Positions 6,662 through 12,096 of a stretch of 12,096 bases of DNA are shown here, in pieces; the stretch's first letter is position 1, and every line of letters begins with the position of its first letter. The stretch spans positions 1 through 12,096 of the forward strand of contig CAIWTL010000187.1 of assembly GCA_903915555.1 (NCBI GenBank). Reading direction: 5' to 3'. This DNA is from an uncultured Micrococcales bacterium. GTDB lineage: Bacteria > Actinomycetota > Actinomycetes > S36-B12 > GCA-2699445. The translations under genes and the position numbers were made by a program. The notes under the pieces are model-generated. The model ran no database searches. It saw only the letters and a list, made by a program, of their open reading frames with translations, and was not told the origin of the DNA.

Positions 6662-7240
6662 ATGAGCAAGCGGTTGAGTCTCGGCGTGGCAGCACTGGCC
6701 CTGGCGGTGCCCGCGACGACCGTGGGCGTGGGGACTGCGCCGGCGGTCGCCGACGAGCGGACGACGCCCACGACCGTGGCGGTGCCCTACAGCAAGAACA
6801 TGCCGTTCTCGGCCTACCCCACCGCGGACATCCGCACGAGGGAATCCGCGTGGCGCGGATTCCCGCTCCGGCATCCGAGCGGTGGCAGGTTCTACCCCAC
6901 CGTGACCCGTTGGGCGAACCTCGTGCTCGCGGTGATGGGCGAGCACAGGATCCCTGCCAAGTACCTCCCCGGCATCCTCGCCCAGATCCAACAGGAGTCC
7001 AGCGGCAATCCCTACGCGGTGAACATGTGGGACAGCAACGCCGCACGCGGCACCCCGTCCAAAGGTTTGCTCCAGGTCATCCTGCCGACCTATCGCGCCT
7101 ACGCGAAGCCCGGTTTCCGCTCCAGCCACTACCAGACCGTTCCCTACACCAACATCTGGGCGGCGCTGAACTACGCGATCGACCGCTACGGGCGAGGCAA
7201 GTTCGCCAGCTGGAACCGCGGGCACAACCAGGGCTACTGA
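6662..7240 (+). CDS. Secreted lytic transglycosylase (SLT/lysozyme-like fold)
   Basis: I chose the ATG at 6662 because it gives a clean signal peptide (MSKRL, hydrophobic core, then APAVA before DE at residue 31) and follows GGAGAGG. The 192-residue preprotein leaves about 162 residues outside the cell. After a roughly 45-residue linker, residues 80-192 form a transglycosylase SLT domain: IQQESSGNP with the catalytic glutamate at E112, a MWDSNA segment at 122-127, GLLQVILPTYRAYA at 135-148, then NIWAALNYAIDRYG. The enzyme should cut the glycan strands of peptidoglycan between MurNAc and GlcNAc, releasing anhydro-MurNAc ends. The domain resembles those on phage tape-measure proteins, but no phage genes lie nearby. 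It has no LysM or other wall-binding module. It runs convergently with the next gene, 31 bases away. A perfect 11-bp inverted repeat lies inside the gene. Confidence 0.93.
   Translation: MSKRLSLGVAALALAVPATTVGVGTAPAVADERTTPTTVAVPYSKNMPFSAYPTADIRTRESAWRGFPLRHPSGGRFYPTVTRWANLVLAVMGEHRIPAKYLPGILAQIQQESSGNPYAVNMWDSNAARGTPSKGLLQVILPTYRAYAKPGFRSSHYQTVPYTNIWAALNYAIDRYGRGKFASWNRGHNQGY
6840..6864. repeat. Perfect 11-bp inverted repeat with 3-base loop inside the transglycosylase gene
   Basis: GGGAATCCGCG at 6840-6850 is the exact reverse complement of CGCGGATTCCC at 6854-6864, separated by TGG. It encodes part of the linker between signal peptide and catalytic domain (residues about 60-68, RESAWRGFP). 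The stem would be very stable in mRNA. A perfect 11-bp arm with a minimal loop is unlikely to arise by codon bias alone, although GC-rich DNA does raise the odds. Confidence 0.6.
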
Positions 7241-7271
7241 GCGTCCCCTCACCAGGCACGGCGGCCCGAGG

Positions 7272-7649
7272 TCACCGGCGCGCTTGATCGTCCTGCGTGA
7301 ACCCGAAACCCTCGAACAGTTCATCTGCCTGCGCGGTGTCCGGCGGCCCGGCGTCCCACAGGTCCGCGCTGTCGGTACGCCCCATGCGGTCCGCCCACCA
7401 GGTCATCACGGCAAGCAGGGCCAGGATGACCGTGAGGGCTGCCAGCAGGGCGGCGAAGAAGAGCGAGATCGCCGTGCTCGGGATGGTGAGACTGATCAGC
7501 ATCAAGAGAGCCGCTCCGCCGGCGGAGGTTCCCAGGACACGTACCCGACTGGACAGGACCCAGTCCTTGGCCCTGTCGAGCGCGCTGGGGGCTGTTGCGC
7601 CCTGTGGTGAGTCGCTGTCGAGTGGGTTCCCGCCGGTTTTCGTCTGCAT
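7272..7649 (-). CDS. Small membrane protein with two transmembrane helices, function unknown
   Basis: I chose the ATG at 7649 (125 residues) because codons farther upstream in this frame give an Arg/Pro-rich, low-quality sequence that also runs into the next gene. The ribosome site is weak, so the start is tentative. Residues 1-35 are polar, residues about 38-58 and 61-84 are two hydrophobic helices joined by a short turn (IPSTAISLFF), then a WWADRMGR segment and a polar acidic tail ending ELFEGFGF and QDDQARR. Both termini probably face the cytoplasm. I recognise no family or catalytic residue. The gene lies 98 bases downstream of the exported phosphatase/nuclease gene on the same strand and converges with the transglycosylase gene. 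Confidence 0.72.
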   Translation of the reverse strand: MQTKTGGNPLDSDSPQGATAPSALDRAKDWVLSSRVRVLGTSAGGAALLMLISLTIPSTAISLFFAALLAALTVILALLAVMTWWADRMGRTDSADLWDAGPPDTAQADELFEGFGFTQDDQARR

Positions 7650-7747
7650 GGTGCCAGTGTGCGGGCCCGATGAGGAATGTCCACAGCCCAGACGGTCACG
7701 GACCGGTGACGAGTCCGGGTTCCGTTCGCCCTGGTCCCCGCAGTACG

Positions 7748-8947
7748 TCAGCCGCGCGCGGACGAGCCCGGGCGGCGGATCAGGAGTTCGCTGACGACAC
7801 CGGCGTGATCGGAGTCCCAGTACCCGTTGTGGCGGTACCGACCGGTGACCCACGAATCCAGTCGCTTCACGAGAGACGGGGTCGGGGTCAGGATCTGATC
7901 GACGCGATGGTCGAAGTCGGCACGACTGCCGCCCTCTTTCAGGTTGTAGGAGTCCTTGATGCAGCAACTCATCGGGTCCCGCGTACCACGACTGACGTAA
8001 CCGTTCTCTCTCATGACGACGAATGCCTGCTCGTCGCCCGGGACCAGTCCCGGATAGTCGGAGTTGAAATCCCCGACCGTGATGGCCGGAATCCGGGTCG
8101 TCTTGGTCTTGTCGACCAGTTCCTGGGCCTGCCTGGCGCGGATGCTCGGCCGGTCCTCACGGCTGTCGAAGGCCTCGAGATGGACGTTGGTGAAGCGGAA
8201 CCAGGGGCTGTTGCGCACCTTCACCTCCAGTGACTGCCATCCGCGCAGGACCTCGACCTCCACGACGCCGGCCACATTGACCTTGAAGAGGTTGGCGTCG
8301 GAGAAGGAGTTCCCCCGTGCCCCTCGGATCTTGATCCCCTCGCCTCGCCGGATCAGGATGGCGTCCCGCATCGTCAGCCGACCGTTGATGTCGGCACCGA
8401 AGATGGGCCCGGTCTGCGGGTTCCCGTCGGTGTCAGCGGGCGCCTCGAAGTCGAACTCCTGGGTCACGTAGGCGACCTTGTAGGTCTTCTCCTTGGCATT
8501 GAGACGCTTCAGGAGCAGGTCGATGAAGTCCTGGTAGACCTTCGTCGCCACGGGCTGCTTGTTGAGCGCGGCATCGATGTCGACCGGACCGGTGCGCCAC
8601 AGTGCACCTTCCTGCAGTCCGACCACGTCGGGCTCCGCCCGCAGGATCTCCTTGGCGAGGCCCTTTGAACGCACCGGCATGTTGGTTGCGCCCACCTGGT
8701 TGAAGATCTCGCCGTTGGCGGCGATGAAACCGGCTGCAGTGGTCGACCGGAAGGCGGGCCCGAGATCGGCACCGAGGAAGATGTTGCGGGTCATGACCCG
8801 AACAACCTCTCCGGCGCGGCGCTCCCCCGCGTCACCGCGTCCGGAGTCGGCAGCCTGCGCGATCGTCGGTGAGCTCACGATCACCAGGGAGCCGGTGCAC
8901 ATCAGGGCGGCTGCGCCGGCGATGGCGGACCGCGGGAACAGAGACAT
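7748..8947 (-). CDS. Secreted endonuclease/exonuclease/phosphatase (EEP) family protein
   Basis: The 399-residue preprotein starts at an ATG five bases after a perfect AGGAGG. A signal peptide (MSLFPR, hydrophobic core to about 30, cleavage likely after AQA at 32) directs it outside. From residue 49 the EEP fold is complete: VMTRNIF with N55, the metal-binding glutamate in LQE (E113), NVHLEAF with H257, GDFNS with D293 and N295, DHRVDQIL at 346-353, and WDSDHAGV with the catalytic histidine H381. EEP enzymes cleave phosphodiester or phosphomonoester bonds with Mg2+; substrates include DNA, RNA, sphingomyelin and inositol phosphates, and the motifs do not choose among them. A CC pair at 328-329 could be structural. 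Export suggests nutrient scavenging or processing of extracellular DNA. The Ig-repeat gene ends 51 bases upstream, so the two may be co-transcribed. Confidence 0.93.
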   Translation of the reverse strand: MSLFPRSAIAGAAALMCTGSLVIVSSPTIAQAADSGRGDAGERRAGEVVRVMTRNIFLGADLGPAFRSTTAAGFIAANGEIFNQVGATNMPVRSKGLAKEILRAEPDVVGLQEGALWRTGPVDIDAALNKQPVATKVYQDFIDLLLKRLNAKEKTYKVAYVTQEFDFEAPADTDGNPQTGPIFGADINGRLTMRDAILIRRGEGIKIRGARGNSFSDANLFKVNVAGVVEVEVLRGWQSLEVKVRNSPWFRFTNVHLEAFDSREDRPSIRARQAQELVDKTKTTRIPAITVGDFNSDYPGLVPGDEQAFVVMRENGYVSRGTRDPMSCCIKDSYNLKEGGSRADFDHRVDQILTPTPSLVKRLDSWVTGRYRHNGYWDSDHAGVVSELLIRRPGSSARG

Positions 8948-8952
8948 GGGGA

Positions 8953-8958
8953 CCTCCT
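8953..8958 (-). promoter_or_regulatory. Consensus ribosome binding site of the EEP gene
   Basis: AGGAGG on the minus strand, five bases before the ATG at 8947. The perfect consensus fixes the start codon of the exported EEP-family protein and suggests strong translation. Confidence 0.85.
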
Positions 8959-8983
8959 GGCCCCAAACTAGCGGGAGGGGGCC
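8959..8983 (-). other. Stem-loop between the Ig-repeat gene and the EEP gene
   Basis: On the minus strand GGCCCC (8983-8978) pairs with GGGGCC (8964-8959) around a 13-base loop, directly before the EEP ribosome site. There is no U-run after it, so it is at most a weak terminator. It may instead partly uncouple the two genes or protect the downstream mRNA. Confidence 0.35.
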
Positions 8984-8998
8984 GGTGGTGTCACAGTG

Positions 8999-11900
8999 TC
9001 AGTTCTTGCCCTTCACCTTCACCTTGTCCACGTCGGACGGCGTGCTGGTGCCGATCCCGTTGGTCACGGTGACCGTGCAGCTGTAGGTCTTGCCCTTGCG
9101 CAGCTTCCCGCCGGTGAGCGGGGAGTCGCTGCCCGAGGCCTTGACCGTGTGACCCCCTGCGCGGCAGATGCCGTTCGCCTTGAGGATCCGCGAGCCACCG
9201 TTGTCAGGAGCGGCCCAGCGGAACTGTGCCCTGCCCTTCTTCACCGACACCTTCAGCGTGGGCGCACCGGGTGCGCGCGCGGCCGGGTTGTTCTGCGACA
9301 CAGCCGTCGAGTTGGCGCTGAACGACCCGGTTCCGGCCTCGTAGCCGTCGCGCTCGCTGCGTACCGTCACGACTGTTCCCATACCCGGGGTGAGTCCGGA
9401 GACCGTGACGACGCCGTCGCTGCCGACCGACGCACTCCCCCGGTCCGCCGAGACCGTCCACCGGAAGGCAGGGTCGAAGTTGACGATCCGGGCGCTGACA
9501 GATGAGGGGCTCGCGGACACGGTCCCGAACGCCGGCGTGAGCGCTGTGTCGAGTGCGCGCTCCGCCGTCGAGGCGATCCCATCGGCGTAGCCGGCCCTGG
9601 ACGACGTCACGGTGACGGTCGCGCGCTCGCCGCCCGACAGGCCCGTGACCTGAACGACCCCCTGGTCGGTGATCCGGGCGTTGCCACGGTCGGAACCGAC
9701 CGCCCACGAGTAGCGGGACGAGTAGCCGCTCACCTCGGTCGTGAAGCCACCCGCGGCGCGCGACGTATTGGTCAGCACCGGGGTGAGAGCACGCTTGAGT
9801 GACCTCGACTGGACGGTGGCGGACCCGGTGTCGTAGCGCTGTCGCGTCGTCTCGACCGTCGCGCTGACGGATGTATCAGGCGCCACCCCGGTGACGACGA
9901 GGGCCCAGCCCCCATTGCGCTGCGCGACACGGGCCTGTCCACTGTCGGCGCTGGCGTTCCAGGTGAAGTCCCCGTCGTAGTTGGTGATCGCGGCGCTGAA
10001 GCCGTCGGCGGTCGCAACAGGGGTGTCGAACTGGGGCGTCAGGCTGCCGCCGATGTCCGCCGCTCCGGTCACCTGAGTGGATCCGTCGATGTGTCCCGGC
10101 TTGGACGCGGTTACGGTGACCGTGGCCTCCTCGAGCGGGATGAGCCCACTGACCCGAACCGCCGGTGAGGAGTTCACGTCGATCACTGCGGCCTGTCCGG
10201 CGGTGCTGGAGGCATTCCAGGTGTAGTCGTCCCGGTAGTTGGTGATCGGCACCGTGAAACTCTGCCGCCCCGGCACGGGGGTTCCCAGCATCGGGGTCAG
10301 TTCGGTGTCGAGAGCGTTCCGGGTGAGGCTGTCGCTCCCGGGGAACCAGCCGTCCTTGGTGGTGGTGACGGTGACGGTGGCGGGATCGCCGTCGTTCAGG
10401 CCTGTCACGGTGAGCACCCTGCGGGTGACCTGGCCCTCGATGACAGTCTCGATACGGGGGGTACCGGCGGTGGTCTGCACGTCCCAACCGAACGAACCGT
10501 CGTAGTTGTCGATCACCGCGGTGAAGCCACCGTCGGTACGTGTCACGTTCGTGAACGACGGGACCAACGCGGAGCGCAGCGCCCGGCCCTGCACCTGGTC
10601 GCGGCCTTCGAGGTAACCCTCGCGGGTGGTGACCACGGTGACATCGGCCGTGTCACCATCGGCAGCCAACCCGGTCACCGCGATCACACCGGTCGATTCG
10701 TCCAGGACCGCTGTACCGGCCGAGGTCCGGACATCCCAGTCGTACGCGGAAATGGCATCCCCCATGCCGTCGTAGTTGCCCACCGGCACCGTGAACCCAC
10801 GGTTACCCGGAACCGGCTCACCCAGTGCCGGGTCCAACGCGGGATCCAGGGCGCTTTCGGTGAGCGGAGTGTCGGTCTGGATGGAGCCGGTGTCCGTCGT
10901 GACCGTGACCGTGCTCTCCACGCCGTCGTTCAGGTTTGTCACCACAATCACATACTCGGTATCGCCACCGGCGGCCCGCTCCACGATGGATACCGAACCC
11001 TCGGTGGACTCCACGGACCAGACGTACTCAGCGTCGTAGTTGTCGATCACGGCGGTGAATCCACCGTCCGTGCGGGTCACGTCCCGGAAGGTTGCCGTCA
11101 ATCCACCCAGGATTGCTCTGCCTCGGATGGTGGCGGTGCCGTCGAAGTAGCCGGTACGGGTGGTGGAGACGGTCACTTCGGCGCGCTGGCTGGGGTTGAG
11201 CCCGGTGACGGTGAGCAGGCCGGTGCCGTTGATCTGGACGCTGCCGGCGTCGGTGGTGGGTGTCCAGGTGTAGGCGTTGTCGTAGTTGGTGATCTGGGCG
11301 GTGAAGCCGGTCACGGTGCGGGTCACCTCCCCGAAGTGGGGATCCAGCGCCTCGCGCAGGCTGGTTCCCTCTCGGGAAGCGGTTCCGTCGATATGACCGG
11401 TCTTGGTGGTGGTGACGGTGACGCGGACGGTCTCCCCGACACCCAGTCCCCCCACGGTGATGACGCCGTCCTGCCGGTTGACGGTGACGTTGTTGCCGCC
11501 GTTGTGGGTGATGTTCCAGGTGTAGGCGGGGTCGTAGTTGCTGATCGCCATGGTGAACTGTCCGTCGCCGGGCACCGGGGCCGCCAGGCTGGGCACCAGC
11601 TCGGTGTTCAACGACGAACCGGGCAGCGAGGCGGAACCGGTGAAGTAACCCGGCCGGCTGGCCTCGACGGTGACACTCACCTGCTGCCCGTCGCCCATCC
11701 CGGACACCGTCACAGTGTCACCCTCGCGCACAGCGGTGACATTCTGCTGGTCACCGTCATGGGTGATCCGCCACGAGAACGCCTGGCTGTAGTTGTCAAT
11801 GGTGAAGCGGAACCCGCCGTCCAGGGCGGTCAGGTTGCGCAGGTCGGGAGTGCGGGCGGTCTTGAGACTGTCTCCGGTGACCTGGCCGGTGCCGGGCAGG

Positions 11901-12096
11901 TAGCCCTCCCGGGTCACGTCCACGATCACCGTCTCAGTGGCATCAGCACCGATTCCGGTCACGGTCAACAACCCCGTGCCGGACACCGACGCGATCCCCG
12001 ACCGAGGCGTGTAGGTCCAGTCCGAATCGAAGTTGCTGATCTGAGCAGTGAACCCACCATCAGTCGGCGTCGCCGCCCCGAACTCCGCATCCCGAG
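8999..12096 (-). CDS. Large surface or secreted Ig-like repeat protein with terminal FN3-like domain (5' partial)
   Basis: The frame is open to the right edge; a GTG at 11986 sits in the middle of a repeat, so it is a valine codon and not the start. The visible part is 1031 residues. Eleven repeats of 82-93 residues (81 for the cut first one) fill almost all of it, each with the pattern G-G-F-T-x3-I-x-N-Y-D-x2-Y/F-x-W, then VTGL and VTVTTTR-x-GY, the spacing of an Ig-like or FN3-like beta sandwich. The last 86 residues (9002-9259) are a distinct FN3-like domain (VSVKKGRAQFRWAAPDNGG) with a likely disulfide between ICRAGG and YSCTVTV. There is no LPXTG motif, C-terminal membrane helix or enzyme domain in view, so it ends free; any catalytic or anchoring part must lie upstream. 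Repeats of this type occur in actinobacterial surface proteins, usually thought to be stalks or adhesins; that role is inferred. Confidence 0.92.
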   Translation of the reverse strand, partial: RDAEFGAATPTDGGFTAQISNFDSDWTYTPRSGIASVSGTGLLTVTGIGADATETVIVDVTREGYLPGTGQVTGDSLKTARTPDLRNLTALDGGFRFTIDNYSQAFSWRITHDGDQQNVTAVREGDTVTVSGMGDGQQVSVTVEASRPGYFTGSASLPGSSLNTELVPSLAAPVPGDGQFTMAISNYDPAYTWNITHNGGNNVTVNRQDGVITVGGLGVGETVRVTVTTTKTGHIDGTASREGTSLREALDPHFGEVTRTVTGFTAQITNYDNAYTWTPTTDAGSVQINGTGLLTVTGLNPSQRAEVTVSTTRTGYFDGTATIRGRAILGGLTATFRDVTRTDGGFTAVIDNYDAEYVWSVESTEGSVSIVERAAGGDTEYVIVVTNLNDGVESTVTVTTDTGSIQTDTPLTESALDPALDPALGEPVPGNRGFTVPVGNYDGMGDAISAYDWDVRTSAGTAVLDESTGVIAVTGLAADGDTADVTVVTTREGYLEGRDQVQGRALRSALVPSFTNVTRTDGGFTAVIDNYDGSFGWDVQTTAGTPRIETVIEGQVTRRVLTVTGLNDGDPATVTVTTTKDGWFPGSDSLTRNALDTELTPMLGTPVPGRQSFTVPITNYRDDYTWNASSTAGQAAVIDVNSSPAVRVSGLIPLEEATVTVTASKPGHIDGSTQVTGAADIGGSLTPQFDTPVATADGFSAAITNYDGDFTWNASADSGQARVAQRNGGWALVVTGVAPDTSVSATVETTRQRYDTGSATVQSRSLKRALTPVLTNTSRAAGGFTTEVSGYSSRYSWAVGSDRGNARITDQGVVQVTGLSGGERATVTVTSSRAGYADGIASTAERALDTALTPAFGTVSASPSSVSARIVNFDPAFRWTVSADRGSASVGSDGVVTVSGLTPGMGTVVTVRSERDGYEAGTGSFSANSTAVSQNNPAARAPGAPTLKVSVKKGRAQFRWAAPDNGGSRILKANGICRAGGHTVKASGSDSPLTGGKLRKGKTYSCTVTVTNGIGTSTPSDVDKVKVKGKN
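9260..12096 (-). repeat. Eleven tandem Ig-like domain repeats, about 246-279 bp each
   Basis: Boundaries set at the recurring A-L/x-P junction are: 12096-11855 (partial), 11854-11597, 11596-11345, 11344-11099, 11098-10835, 10834-10565, 10564-10298, 10297-10040, 10039-9785, 9784-9539 and 9538-9260. The most conserved block encodes the NYD motif, seen on the plus strand as GTCGTAGTTG near 9976, 10500, 11034, 11280 and 11533. Repeats 5 and 7 share the 16-residue string VTRTDGGFTAVIDNYD exactly, while repeats 3, 6 and 8 carry PVPG at the same place. Repeat 6 is expanded in the aromatic loop, and repeat 11 lacks the GGFT signature, as terminal repeats often do. Confidence 0.88.

Noticed and set aside
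7241..7271. A bidirectional terminator between the two convergent genes
   Set aside because: The 31 bases contain no clear stem-loop or T-run.
7650..7967. A 106-residue N-terminal extension of the small two-helix membrane protein
   Set aside because: It would overlap the end of the EEP gene and has Arg/Pro-rich shadow-like composition.
11345..12096. A start codon for the Ig-repeat protein at 11986
   Set aside because: The GTG there aligns with an internal valine of a repeat, and 36 more in-frame codons of the same repeat run to the window edge.
1..12096. A defence island, secretion system or biosynthetic cluster
   Set aside because: No toxin-antitoxin pair, nuclease-helicase set, CRISPR array, transposase or synthase module is present; the genes are explained by envelope functions and exported proteins.

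Overview
The window looks like the chromosome of a high-GC Gram-positive bacterium (Actinomycetota). The DNA is strongly GC-rich, third codon positions are mostly G or C, several genes start with GTG, and two neighbours form a pairing I know from actinobacteria: a CDP-alcohol phosphatidyltransferase of the cardiolipin synthase type beside a fused nucleotidyltransferase/hexomutase. The Ig-like repeats on the right are of a type I have seen in other actinobacterial surface proteins. I cannot name a genus. No tRNA, rRNA, CRISPR array, insertion sequence or phage gene is visible.

Layout from left to right. (1) 1-2475 (+): the C-terminal 824 codons of a large, probably exported beta-rich protein with paired cysteines and a CARDB-like domain; it runs off the left edge. 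(2) 2476-2671: a convergent gap holding what looks like the frameshifted tail of a LigD-type polymerase/primase gene. (3) 6408 down to 2672 (-): a tight three-gene operon encoding a two-pass membrane protein of unknown function, a CDP-alcohol phosphatidyltransferase (probable cardiolipin synthase) and an 831-residue sugar-nucleotide transferase with a degenerate phosphomannomutase half. (4) 6409-6661: a divergent intergenic region with palindromes and hairpins. (5) 6662-7240 (+): a small secreted lytic transglycosylase. (6) 7649 down to 7272 (-): a small two-helix membrane protein. (7) 8947 down to 7748 (-): a secreted endonuclease/exonuclease/phosphatase-family enzyme with an intact active site. 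(8) 12096 down to 8999 (-): the C-terminal 1031 residues of a repetitive surface or secreted protein with eleven Ig-like repeats and a terminal FN3-like domain; it runs off the right edge.

Taken together, the window is mostly about the cell envelope: phospholipid and activated-sugar synthesis, a peptidoglycan lyase, and three large or enzymatic exported proteins. The repeat protein and the exported nuclease-like enzyme are 51 bases apart on one strand and may be co-transcribed. I see no clear evidence for a defence system or biosynthetic cluster. The least ordinary items are the polymerase remnant, the pseudo-mutase half of the sugar-nucleotide enzyme, the duplicated Cys-x11-Cys modules in the left-edge protein, and the dimeric supra-repeat in the right-edge protein.
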